From contig JAWUYA010000016.1 of assembly GCA_034111045.1 (NCBI GenBank), positions 1-64,000 on the forward strand: a stretch of 64,000 bases of DNA, given 5' to 3'. A program made the translations under genes and the position numbers. This DNA comes from JALJPB01 sp034111045 (GTDB lineage Bacteria > Pseudomonadota > Gammaproteobacteria > Enterobacterales > Alteromonadaceae). Positions 53,727 to 63,019 of this stretch are shown one piece after another (positions within the stretch are counted from its first letter, which is position 1; each line of letters begins with the position of its first letter). A model generated the notes under the pieces. That model saw only the letters and a program-made list of their open reading frames with translations. It made no database searches and was not told where the DNA came from.

Positions 53727-55751
53727 TTAAAGCTGAGTGGCTAACACTAAGCCTTGTTTAATTGCACGTTTAGCATCAAGTTCTGCTGCTACGTCGGCAC
53801 CACCGATTAAATGATAGGGTTTATTCAAACCTTCCACTAAGGCTCTAGCTGGGTCTTGACCTGTACAAAGAATGATATTATCAACAGCTAATACCTGTTT
53901 CTCGCCGGCAATGCTGAAATGCAAACCGGCATCATCAATCTTGTGATACTCACATGAAGCAATCATTTTAACTTGTTTGTTTTTTAGACCCATACGATGG
54001 ATCCAGCCAGTCGTTTTACCCAAGTCTGCTCCCACTTTACTTTGTTTACGCTGCAGTAAATAAACTTCCCTGGCGGGAGCTGTAATTTCTTTTTTTATCC
54101 CCTCAATACCGGCACGAGCTTGCAATGTCATATCAACGCCCCACTCTTTCATATAAGCTTCAATGTTCTGACTTGTTGGTTCACCTGAATGTACTAGATA
54201 TTCAGATATATCAAAGCCAATACCACCTGCGCCAATAACAGCCACTTTTTTACCCACTATTTTTTTATGCCTAAGCACATCGATATAGTTCAATACTTTT
54301 GCATGTTCAACACCTTCAATAGCCGGAATACGAGGGTTAACGCCCGTCGCAATAACGACTTCGTCAAAATCACTATTATTTAACTCCACCGCTGTCACTC
54401 TAACATTGAGCTTGACAGTAACGCCCGTTAGCTCTAATTGGCGAGAGTAATACCGAATAGTTTCATCAAACTCTTCTTTACCTGGTACCTGCTTGGCAAT
54501 ATTGAACTGTCCACCCACCTCACTGTCACCGTCAAAAAGGGTGACATCATGACCTGCTTTGGCAAGTGCTGTTGAAGCAGAAAGACCTGCTGGACCTGCA
54601 CCAACAACGGCAATTTTCTTAACTTTTTTGGAGGGTATAATATTAATTTCAGTTTCAAAACAAGCACGAGGATTAACTAAACAACTGGCTATTTCGCCAG
54701 AAAAAACATGATCAAGACAGGCTTGATTACAACCAATACAGATATTGATTTCATCACTACGTCCCTCTGCGGCTTTATTCACAAAATCGGCATCAGCTAA
54801 GAAAGGGCGCGCCATTGAAATCATGTCAGCATCGCCATTTTGTAATACTTGTTCAGCCACTTCAGGGGTATTAATACGGTTAGAAGTAATGATGGGGATG
54901 TTGAAGTGCTCTTTATATTTAGCTGTTACCCAAGTAAAGGCCGCACGAGGCACCTTAGTTTGAATAGTAGGAACGCGCGCTTCATGCCAACCTATACCTG
55001 TATTGATAATAGTGGCGCCAGCTTTTTCAATCGCTTGGCCAAACTGCACGACTTCTTCAAAGGTGCTACCACCCTCAACTAAATCCATCATAGATAAACG
55101 AAAAATAATAATGAATTTTTCACCTACCGCCGCACGAATACGACGAACAATATCGACACCTAACTTAATACGATTTTCATACGAACCACCCCAATCATCA
55201 TCACGTTGATTGGTTCTTAATGCAGTAAATTGGTTAATAAAATAACCTTCAGAGCCCATTACTTCAACACCATCGTAATTTGCCTGCTGAGCTTTAAGTG
55301 ATAAATTTACAAAACCACAAATTTCTTCTTCGATCATTTCTACCGTGCAAGCTTCCGGCTTAAAAGGGTTAATCGGTGCTTGAATCGATGAGGGTGCAAT
55401 AAGGTTATTACTAAAAGCATAACGACCCGTATGTAGGAGTTGCATACAAATTTTACTGTCATATTTATGCACCTCGTCAGTGATCGCCCGATGTTTAGCA
55501 ATATCCTCAGTTGTTTCAATTATCTTAGTGTCAGGATGAGTGGCGCCACGTTGAGTTGGACCATAGCCACCAGTAACCATTAAGCCACAGCCACCTTTAG
55601 CACGTTCACCAAAAAAAGCAGCCATACGTTTAGTACCATCAGGGTGTTCTTCTAAGCCTGTATGCATAGAGCCCATTAAAATGCGATTTTTTAAGGTAGT
55701 GAATCCAAGATCAAGTGGCGCTAATAATTTTGAAAATTTTTGCTCAGGCAT
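53727..55751 (-). CDS. fadH: NADPH-dependent 2,4-dienoyl-CoA reductase
   Basis: A 674-residue iron-sulfur flavoprotein. It has an N-terminal old-yellow-enzyme FMN barrel (about 1-360), a 4Fe-4S segment CIGCNQACLDHVFSGE to CLVNPRAC (about 335-360), and C-terminal FAD/NADPH domains (AVVGAGPAGLSAS, VAVIGAGGIGFD). FadH reduces 2,4-dienoyl-CoA during beta-oxidation of unsaturated fatty acids. The ATG at 55751 matches the E. coli length (672); upstream frame is surplus. It lies 137 bases after the GMC gene on the same strand. Confidence 0.96.
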   Translation of the reverse strand: MPEQKFSKLLAPLDLGFTTLKNRILMGSMHTGLEEHPDGTKRMAAFFGERAKGGCGLMVTGGYGPTQRGATHPDTKIIETTEDIAKHRAITDEVHKYDSKICMQLLHTGRYAFSNNLIAPSSIQAPINPFKPEACTVEMIEEEICGFVNLSLKAQQANYDGVEVMGSEGYFINQFTALRTNQRDDDWGGSYENRIKLGVDIVRRIRAAVGEKFIIIFRLSMMDLVEGGSTFEEVVQFGQAIEKAGATIINTGIGWHEARVPTIQTKVPRAAFTWVTAKYKEHFNIPIITSNRINTPEVAEQVLQNGDADMISMARPFLADADFVNKAAEGRSDEINICIGCNQACLDHVFSGEIASCLVNPRACFETEINIIPSKKVKKIAVVGAGPAGLSASTALAKAGHDVTLFDGDSEVGGQFNIAKQVPGKEEFDETIRYYSRQLELTGVTVKLNVRVTAVELNNSDFDEVVIATGVNPRIPAIEGVEHAKVLNYIDVLRHKKIVGKKVAVIGAGGIGFDISEYLVHSGEPTSQNIEAYMKEWGVDMTLQARAGIEGIKKEITAPAREVYLLQRKQSKVGADLGKTTGWIHRMGLKNKQVKMIASCEYHKIDDAGLHFSIAGEKQVLAVDNIILCTGQDPARALVEGLNKPYHLIGGADVAAELDAKRAIKQGLVLATQL

Positions 55752-55888
55752 AGCTTTCTCTTTATATATTGATGGGCGTGTATTGTAACTTTCACTGATT
55801 ATTTTCAGTACATTATGCATTGAAATTTATATGTTTGCTTTCACTTTCACTGGCAAACTAAAATTGACATCGTCAAGTCATCTACATT

Positions 55889-57517
55889 CTAACTCAAAGA
55901 CAAAATCATTTCTGACGCTTTTTCTGCAATCGCCATGGTTGGCGCGTTTGTGTTGCCACTGATTAGCGTTGGCATGATTGAAGCGTCAACCACTCGAAGG
56001 TTTTCAATACCATGTACTTTGAGCTGACTATCAACAACAGCCAGATCATCCTTGCCCATTTTACATGTACCTACCGGATGATAGACTACACCTAAACGCT
56101 CTTTGGTTTTAGCAAAAATTTGTTCATCCGTTTCAAAAGCATTACCGGGATGCATTTCGTTATCATAGTGTTGAGCCAATGCTGGTGCGGTTAATATCTT
56201 ACGAAGCTGACGCATCCCATTGATGATAACTGCTTTATCTTTTCCTTGTTGATCAGAAAAAAAGTTAAAATCTATCTCTGGCGCATCTTGATAGTTAGCC
56301 GATTTTAGCGACACCTTACCCGTACTTTCAGGGCGCAATACACAAACATGACATGAAAATCCATGCTCTGATAACAGTTTAAGATCCCGCCCATTATCGT
56401 CATATAACAAAGGCAACATATGTAATTGAATATCGGGTCTGTCTTCCTTGTCATTTGATTTAATAAAGCCACCAGCTTCTAAAATACTATTGGCCAGTTT
56501 ACCTTTTTTACTGGTGATATATTTAATGGTATCAGGTAGCATTTTCAGTAACCCTGTCACTGAAAGGGTAAAACCATCTGTTTTTTTGCTTTTTACTAAC
56601 ACGCAGGCATCGACATGCTCTCGTAAGTTTTTTCCTACGCCTTTAAGTTCATGTATACAATCTATGCCATGTTGTGCAAGCGCATTTTTATCTCCAATGC
56701 CAGATAACATCAGTAATTGTGGTGAGGCGATACTACCGCCACTTAAAATAACTTCTTTATTGGCGGTTAATGTTTGCCTCTCCCCTTTAACAAAGACATC
56801 GACACCGTAAGCGTGTTTATCTTTTAGGAGAAGCTTACTCACCTGCGCGTGAGTCAATACCGTAAGATTAGCTCTATACATTACTGGTAAAAGATAAGCA
56901 TGAGCCGCAGAGCAACGTTTACCATTTTTTATGGTACATTGATAATAGCCAACACCTTCTTGCTCACTGCCATTAAAATCATCACTAACCTTAAAGCCAG
57001 CCTGCTGACTTGCTTCAATATAACGCCTGCTGATATCATAAAAAACAGGTCTATCAGTAACTTGCAAAGGGCCGTTGTCACCATGAAATTCACTTTCGCC
57101 ACGGCCATTAGTTTCTGATTTTTTAAAGTAAGGCAACATATCGTCAAATGACCAACCATCATTACCTAATTCTGCCCAATGGTCATAGTCTTGTTTTTGC
57201 CCACGTATATAAAGCATGGCATTAGTTGCTGAACTTCCGCCTAAGCCGCGACCACGAGGCACAAAAAGTGGCGCGCCTTGACGAATATCTTTTTTAGGCT
57301 TAGCATCAAAACTCCAATTGAATTTTTTCAAAAACATAAAGGCTGAAAATGCCCCAGGCGTATTAACTAACATCGATTTATTATCACTACCTGCTTCTAA
57401 TAAACAGACGCTAAATTTGCCATTTTCAGTTAATCGATTCGCCAACACACAGCCCGCCGAACCTGCACCGACTATGATGTAGTCAAACGTTTTCTGTTTA
57501 TTCTTATTATTTTGCAT
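55889..57517 (-). CDS. GMC-family alcohol dehydrogenase
   Basis: A 542-residue flavoprotein of the glucose-methanol-choline family. The FAD motif IIVGAGSAG is at 15-23, the GMC signature is RGRGLGGSSATNAML, and the catalytic His is in VYHPVGTCKMG with the partner Asn in SGNTNAPTM. It resembles choline dehydrogenase and AlkJ-type membrane-linked alcohol dehydrogenases; no signal peptide is seen. Next to an alkyl sulfatase, a fatty alcohol is the likely substrate. ATG at 57517 preferred over the adjacent TTG. Confidence 0.9.
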   Translation of the reverse strand: MQNNKNKQKTFDYIIVGAGSAGCVLANRLTENGKFSVCLLEAGSDNKSMLVNTPGAFSAFMFLKKFNWSFDAKPKKDIRQGAPLFVPRGRGLGGSSATNAMLYIRGQKQDYDHWAELGNDGWSFDDMLPYFKKSETNGRGESEFHGDNGPLQVTDRPVFYDISRRYIEASQQAGFKVSDDFNGSEQEGVGYYQCTIKNGKRCSAAHAYLLPVMYRANLTVLTHAQVSKLLLKDKHAYGVDVFVKGERQTLTANKEVILSGGSIASPQLLMLSGIGDKNALAQHGIDCIHELKGVGKNLREHVDACVLVKSKKTDGFTLSVTGLLKMLPDTIKYITSKKGKLANSILEAGGFIKSNDKEDRPDIQLHMLPLLYDDNGRDLKLLSEHGFSCHVCVLRPESTGKVSLKSANYQDAPEIDFNFFSDQQGKDKAVIINGMRQLRKILTAPALAQHYDNEMHPGNAFETDEQIFAKTKERLGVVYHPVGTCKMGKDDLAVVDSQLKVHGIENLRVVDASIMPTLISGNTNAPTMAIAEKASEMILSLS

Positions 57518-57542
57518 CAATTAAATCTCTAAATATCGTTAA

Positions 57543-59501
57543 TTAAGGAGTGACAATATTGAACCAAAAAGGGAATGAGTCCATCATCATCAAGAGTTGA
57601 CCTAAGACTTTGCCGTTACCCTTTAATTGCATTTTCCCTGATTCAACTAATTGGTCCAATGATTGTTGTTTTAACAACAAAAAATCTAAATCTGTGCGAT
57701 TGACAGTGACTGTTAAATCGGCAAATTCATGTTGAATGTTTTCAATATTATTTAAATGGGCGTTACTCAGCTCTACTAAAAAGAGTTCATCACGGTCAGG
57801 GAAAATAAAATTAATTTTGAAGCTATGATCTAATGCTTTTTCAGTATTTAAACGCACACCAAGAAAATCAAAAATCAACTCACTGCTCATCGCTTTAATC
57901 ATGTCAGGGCCAGCTTTGGTTGCCTTAGCCTTTTTAGGTATACCATGACGCAATTCAAAAGCTGCGGCTAAATAACTATTACGCCAACCCGCATTTTCAG
58001 CTTGATAACCCAATTGCTCTAAGGTATCTGCTTGCAAATATTTGGCATTTTTATTTTCTGGCTGAGCAAAAATCACATGGTTCAATAATTGAGCCACCCA
58101 GCGATACTCCCCTTTTTTAAACGCTTTAGTCGCTTGTTTTATAATAGTGTCTGCACCACCCATTAACTCAACATATTTCACAGATGACTCAGTAGGACTC
58201 AATTGATCAAGATTAGCTGGGTTGGCATCATAAAAACCGAGGTACTTATTAATAATGCCTCTGACATTGTGCGAGTAAGAGCCATGATAACCTCGGTTAT
58301 ACCATTGATGGGCTAACACTTCAGGCACAGCTAATTGGTTATGTATCTCATTAATGGTGACACCTTTGTTAGCAAGATTTAGTGTCTTATCATGTAAATA
58401 ACCATACATATCACGTTGTTTTTCTAATACTTCAACAATGTATTCTTTCCCCCATCTAGGCCAAGAATGCGAGGCAAACATCACTTCACTGTCATTAGCA
58501 AAACGGTAGATAACTTTATTTATAAACTTACTCCACGCTTGTGAATCACGTATTTCGGCGCCACGCAAAGTGTAAATATTATGCAGGGTTCCGGTTACAT
58601 TTTCAGCTAGCCATAAGGTTTTAAATTGTGGAAAGTAAGTATTCATTTCAGCTGGCGACTCGGTACCCGGGGTGTTTTGCATTATCATTTCAATACCATC
58701 AATAATAATAGTTTCTTCATCCGCCAAAATTTCTCTATTCGGTGCTATCAAGTCAATATAACCTGTTGATAAACCTTTACCGATAGCCGCATCCACTTGA
58801 CCTCTAGCCCCTTTAGCCAGAGCATTACCATATTGATAAGTTGCGCGACGAGTCATCGCATTACCCGCCAATATATTTTCTTTGATGGCGTGTTCCATAA
58901 AACCACGGGGCGCAATAATTTGTATTTCACCTGAATCAACTTGGGCTTGACTGACAACGCCTTTAACGCCGCCAAAGTGATCGGCATGGGCATGACTATA
59001 AACCACTGCCTTTACTGGAAACTGTCCCAGCTCTTGGGTAACAAGTGCTAATGCAGCTTTAGAGGTCGCCGCTGTTAATAGTGGATCGAAAATAATCCAG
59101 CCAGTATCTCCTTTAATAAAGGTAATATTGGCAAGATCATAGCCTCTAACTTGATAAATACGATCGGTTACTTGATACAAGCCATAAGCCATATTTAACT
59201 TAGCTTGACGTAATAAACTTGGATTAACGCTATCTATATTTTTGTTATCAAGTAAAAATTGATAATTACCGAGCTCCCAAACAACATTACCCAATTCATC
59301 TTTGATGGCGAGCTTTTCTGGTCGTTTAATTAAGCCTTTTTCAGCCAAAGAGAAATCAAGGTTGTCGTTAAAAGGTAAACTTGCTAACAACGCCTCTTGA
59401 TGGGCAATGGTATGTTTAGTTGCTGGCTTTAATGTTGTATTCGCACTTACTGAGCCAATAGTACTCAGTATAAAACTCAAAAATAAAAATTTACACTTCA
59501 T
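57543..59501 (-). CDS. SdsA-type alkyl sulfatase (metallo-beta-lactamase fold)
   Basis: A 652-residue exported protein with a signal peptide (1-20, ending VSANT). The zinc-binding motif is YSHAHADHFGG (His170, His172, Asp174, His175), with AENVTGTLHNIYTLRGAEI and ASHSWPRWG supplying later ligands. The dimerisation (about 395-520) and C-terminal SCP2-like (about 530-650) domains complete the SdsA1/YjcS layout. It hydrolyses primary alkyl sulfates to alcohol and sulfate in the periplasm. A perfect AGGAGG precedes the ATG. Confidence 0.93.
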   Translation of the reverse strand: MKCKFLFLSFILSTIGSVSANTTLKPATKHTIAHQEALLASLPFNDNLDFSLAEKGLIKRPEKLAIKDELGNVVWELGNYQFLLDNKNIDSVNPSLLRQAKLNMAYGLYQVTDRIYQVRGYDLANITFIKGDTGWIIFDPLLTAATSKAALALVTQELGQFPVKAVVYSHAHADHFGGVKGVVSQAQVDSGEIQIIAPRGFMEHAIKENILAGNAMTRRATYQYGNALAKGARGQVDAAIGKGLSTGYIDLIAPNREILADEETIIIDGIEMIMQNTPGTESPAEMNTYFPQFKTLWLAENVTGTLHNIYTLRGAEIRDSQAWSKFINKVIYRFANDSEVMFASHSWPRWGKEYIVEVLEKQRDMYGYLHDKTLNLANKGVTINEIHNQLAVPEVLAHQWYNRGYHGSYSHNVRGIINKYLGFYDANPANLDQLSPTESSVKYVELMGGADTIIKQATKAFKKGEYRWVAQLLNHVIFAQPENKNAKYLQADTLEQLGYQAENAGWRNSYLAAAFELRHGIPKKAKATKAGPDMIKAMSSELIFDFLGVRLNTEKALDHSFKINFIFPDRDELFLVELSNAHLNNIENIQHEFADLTVTVNRTDLDFLLLKQQSLDQLVESGKMQLKGNGKVLGQLLMMMDSFPFWFNIVTP

Positions 59502-59529
59502 AATACCTCCTACTCTGAGCGTAATTAAA

Positions 59530-59565
59530 CAAACGGATTAATATACACTCATATTAATCCGTTTG
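59530..59565. repeat. Perfect 15-bp hairpin between DUF1329 and sulfatase genes
   Basis: CAAACGGATTAATAT (59530-59544) pairs with ATATTAATCCGTTTG (59551-59565) across six bases. On the transcribed strand it is followed by TTTAATT, a weak U run. It can act as an attenuating terminator or mRNA stabiliser, or be a regulator site. Confidence 0.9.
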
Positions 59566-59587
59566 AATAAGTTCGGTTTTTTGAAAG

Positions 59588-60955
59588 TTAACGCCCTAGA
59601 CGTCTAAGCGCAGAGGCAGAAAAATCTTTTCTTTTAACTTTTTCGCCCCAAACCATAAAGGTAGGTTCTTCATTACTCAAGCCTGTGATCAAATAACGGC
59701 CTGAATTTAAGTCATGTAATGTTTCTGCTACCATCCATGGAGTATCAACATCATAAAATTGGATATTATGGGCTTCAGAGAGTTTCCACAATTCCCCACG
59801 ACCATCATATTGATCAATCACTGAGGCACCCCAAGTATCTTCATCGATAAAGAGAGTACGCTTAGCATAAATATGTCTAGCGCCTTCTTTTAATGTACCT
59901 TCAACTTGCCATACACGATGTAACTCATAACGAAGGTAATCAGCATTTAAATGACCTTTTTGTACAACATCTTCATACTTTGCTGACGTATCAAGTAAAT
60001 TATAAGAGTTGTATGGAATATAAAGCTCTTTCTTACCCACTAGCTTCCAGTTATAACGATCGGGAGCACCGTTATACATGTCATAGTTATCCGTTGTTCT
60101 TAAACCATCGGTACCTGCTCCTGGGCCGTCATAAGAGACGTTTGGCGCACGGCGTACTCGACGTTGCCCTGCATTATAGACCCAAGCTTTACGTGCTTCT
60201 TTCACTTGGTCTATGGTTTCATGAAGTAATAATGCGGTGCCGGTCAAGCGTGCTGGCGCAGTGATTTGCTGTAAATAATAAAACAATATGTTGTCATCTT
60301 TTTTGGCATCACGACCACTTTTTAAAAATTCCGGCCATACCAGTTGGTCATTCATTTTAACGGGGACAAATGAACCATTTGATTGCACTGGAATGGTAGT
60401 TAAGAAGCGCTTTGCTGTGCCACCACGATAACGGGTGATATGATTCCAAATAACTTCATTGCCGTTTTGTGCAATAGGAAAAGGAATAGTGGTATCAAAA
60501 TTCGCCAAACCATTGCCCGATTGTATTAACTCAGCAGTAGTCGCATTTTTTTTAACCACCTCATATAGCGCATCTGAATAAGCCGCTGTTCGTCTTGTTT
60601 TATAAATAGGCATGGTATAGTCAGCATATTTTTCAAACATAGCCGTTTGGCCTGCACTTAAATTTTCTTTGTGATCACCGAAGTTTGTGCTGGTAATCAC
60701 AAATAAAGGCTTATCTTCTAAAAAAGGGTTGTCTGGGCGACCTGCATCTTTACTTTTTGTTGAATTTTTACTCGTTAGCCCTCCGGTCCATGCTGGAATA
60801 GTACCTGCTGAATTTGCTGCCATTTCAGCACCTAAGGGGGTTAGTGTAGCCCCTAACTTTGCTGCTTCTTGCTGACTAACTTTAGCAAACACTGTACTTG
60901 CTGATAGGGATAACATGAGTAAACTTGCTGTAGTAATATATTTTTTCATCATCAT
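59588..60955 (-). CDS. DUF1329 periplasmic/outer-membrane protein
   Basis: A 455-residue exported protein with signal peptide (about 1-24, ending VFAKVS) and the DUF1329 domain, marked by AELIQSGNGLANFDTTIPFP, QRRVRRAPNVSYDGP and the end RYLITGLSNEEPTF. DUF1329 is related in fold to LolA/LolB-type lipid carriers and usually pairs with DUF1302. Three ATGs in a row (60955, 60952, 60949) leave the exact start open. It lies 47 bases after the DUF1302 gene. Confidence 0.88.
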   Translation of the reverse strand: MMMKKYITTASLLMLSLSASTVFAKVSQQEAAKLGATLTPLGAEMAANSAGTIPAWTGGLTSKNSTKSKDAGRPDNPFLEDKPLFVITSTNFGDHKENLSAGQTAMFEKYADYTMPIYKTRRTAAYSDALYEVVKKNATTAELIQSGNGLANFDTTIPFPIAQNGNEVIWNHITRYRGGTAKRFLTTIPVQSNGSFVPVKMNDQLVWPEFLKSGRDAKKDDNILFYYLQQITAPARLTGTALLLHETIDQVKEARKAWVYNAGQRRVRRAPNVSYDGPGAGTDGLRTTDNYDMYNGAPDRYNWKLVGKKELYIPYNSYNLLDTSAKYEDVVQKGHLNADYLRYELHRVWQVEGTLKEGARHIYAKRTLFIDEDTWGASVIDQYDGRGELWKLSEAHNIQFYDVDTPWMVAETLHDLNSGRYLITGLSNEEPTFMVWGEKVKRKDFSASALRRLGR

Positions 60956-61002
60956 TCTCTTCTATTATTTTTCATCAAATGTTAATAAATATAAGGTATT
61001 GA

Positions 61003-62844
61003 TTAATATGACATACCGAAAGTTATCGACACTAAGTTTTTATCTTCCAAGATATTATGGCTACCACCAGAATAATTTTGGTAACCCAGTGTGAGCGTAT
61101 AAGTTTGCTGGTATGCTGCTTCTAAAGAAAAGCCTAAGTTTTTGCGTCCTTCATGAAATTGTTGCGCCGGTGCTGGCGAGTAACCACTGACATCATGCGC
61201 CCAAGACAAGGTTGGTTTTAATGAAACACCAGCAAAAACATTTGAATACTGCCAAACGCCACGCAAACGGTAACCCCAAGCGCTATCGGTAACGAAGCCA
61301 TCGGCTTTACAATCACTCGACAAAATTCCTGCAGCGACTAAATTAGTACAATTTACACCACCACCGGCATCAAAGTCGGCCAAACCAAAGACTGAGTTTC
61401 TACCGTAGTGTTGATCTGAGTCTTCAATGCTATCGCTTAAAATAACCCCTACTTCAGCAATAACAGTAAATCGAGAGGCACCCATGGTATTTTCAAAAAA
61501 TTGAATTGCAGTCATTTGCATTTGGGTTACGTCAAATTCATCCCAACCTTTCGCTTCCTCTCCATAGCCTACGGCTGTAATTCTAGGGGTATAACTTAAA
61601 AAAGGTGCTTCAGATAGCACGCCATTTAATAGTTCTGGGCCATTAATTTGAATAGGTGTATCTGGCTTGTAAGATATTTCGCCCGATAAGGCAACACCAC
61701 CAACATTAGTCGCAAAACTCATCCCGTAAAATTTCAAATCTTCGGGGAATTCAATATTATAACCGGGATTTAACGCCGCTAAGGCACCACCTGTTGGATC
61801 AGATGCGGCAGGCACAAACACCGGAGTAGGAGTGCCTGTAGCTAAAGGAATACTGGTGCGTATAGCATTAATGAGCGGAACACGAGAATGAATGTTCATA
61901 TAATATAAGCCAAACTCAGTATCATTTAATTCTTCAGCATAATAACGTACGGCTAAACCATACTGACCTCCGTCATCAGGCTCAATATCCGCTTGTCGTT
62001 CTGCGGCTAAACCTGCCGCCAAACCAGCTTGATCGCCAAACGGACCGACAGAGACATAATTACAGCCCGTAGCAGCAAAGTCAGCTCCTGAAAAATAGGT
62101 GCCACAACCTTCAATTTGGGTCTTCTCCCATTCATATTGATAAAAGCCTTCAAGACTTAGGTTCTCGGTTAAACCGACATTGCCGTAAAGCATACCAACA
62201 GGTAAAATTCCTTCTTTTAATTCAGCACCTGGACGCCTTAATGCCGCCACATCAAAAGGGTTTGATGAATTTAACCCCCCTTGAATAAAAGTGCTTTCCC
62301 CCCAACTCACCACTTGTCTACCCAAACGAATGTCAATAGGGTTTTCACCCAATTCAAACGAAGCATAAACATAAGCGTCTAATAATGAAATACCCGAAAA
62401 TTTAGTATTATCTTCAAAACCATCATCACTTAACGGGGTATTAGGTGTATAACCATTATTAGAATTACCGTGAGCTACATCGCCCTCTTTAAGTGCATAG
62501 TCATACCAATATTTAACACGCACAAAAGCACCAAAGCCACCTTGACTTAGCTGAAGGTCATGCACGCCTTTGATTATTTGTGAAGTGGCATCATGCTTCC
62601 CATAGTTTAAGTTACCATCATCTGTAGTCGTTGTAGCGCCAGTGCCGCCATTTGATTGACCAATAAAACGTGCGTCAGCATCTCCTAAACGCCAACTTGC
62701 GCCTATATCGAGTTGTGAATTTATTTGCAATAATATGTCATTGTCTTCACCAAAGTTGAAGTCTACCGCGTGTGCTGATGAGGTACCAAGCGCCAAAGCA
62801 ACAACCCAAACTAGTGGCTTGATTTTATAATTATTAGTTAGCAT
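61003..62844 (-). CDS. DUF1302 outer-membrane barrel protein
   Basis: A 613-residue protein with signal peptide (about 1-26, ending SSAHA) followed by VDFNFGEDNDILLQINSQLD and many alternating amphipathic strands, ending in the aromatic-type barrel terminus (VSITFGMSY). DUF1302 proteins are predicted porin-like barrels found with DUF1329 in clusters for breakdown of hydrophobic compounds. AAGGGGAAG before the ATG at 62844 fixes the start; longer frames lack it. It is the first gene of the operon. Confidence 0.88.
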   Translation of the reverse strand: MLTNNYKIKPLVWVVALALGTSSAHAVDFNFGEDNDILLQINSQLDIGASWRLGDADARFIGQSNGGTGATTTTDDGNLNYGKHDATSQIIKGVHDLQLSQGGFGAFVRVKYWYDYALKEGDVAHGNSNNGYTPNTPLSDDGFEDNTKFSGISLLDAYVYASFELGENPIDIRLGRQVVSWGESTFIQGGLNSSNPFDVAALRRPGAELKEGILPVGMLYGNVGLTENLSLEGFYQYEWEKTQIEGCGTYFSGADFAATGCNYVSVGPFGDQAGLAAGLAAERQADIEPDDGGQYGLAVRYYAEELNDTEFGLYYMNIHSRVPLINAIRTSIPLATGTPTPVFVPAASDPTGGALAALNPGYNIEFPEDLKFYGMSFATNVGGVALSGEISYKPDTPIQINGPELLNGVLSEAPFLSYTPRITAVGYGEEAKGWDEFDVTQMQMTAIQFFENTMGASRFTVIAEVGVILSDSIEDSDQHYGRNSVFGLADFDAGGGVNCTNLVAAGILSSDCKADGFVTDSAWGYRLRGVWQYSNVFAGVSLKPTLSWAHDVSGYSPAPAQQFHEGRKNLGFSLEAAYQQTYTLTLGYQNYSGGSHNILEDKNLVSITFGMSY

Positions 62845-63019
62845 ATTCTTCCCCTTTTTATTGTTGTAATATGTAATGTAATATTTATCACACAAATACA
62901 TTACGCCAATGGTCACATTAGTTTTTCGCTAAATGTGCCAACCTATTGTCATTTCGTGCATAAACGAGTAAATTCAAAGAACTTAAATATAAAAAATAAA
63001 AAAATAAAAAAATAAAAAT
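62845..63019. promoter_or_regulatory. Divergent DUF1302 / AraC control region
   Basis: The only space for promoters of the sulfatase cluster and the AraC gene. It is AT-rich, with no evident direct repeats of AraC-site length by eye. Confidence 0.5.
62990..63019. repeat. A-rich heptamer-like leader repeat
   Basis: The 30 bases before the AraC ATG are almost all A with a T every seven or eight bases (aaaaaaat units). There is no G, so no Shine-Dalgarno sequence is present. Confidence 0.8.
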
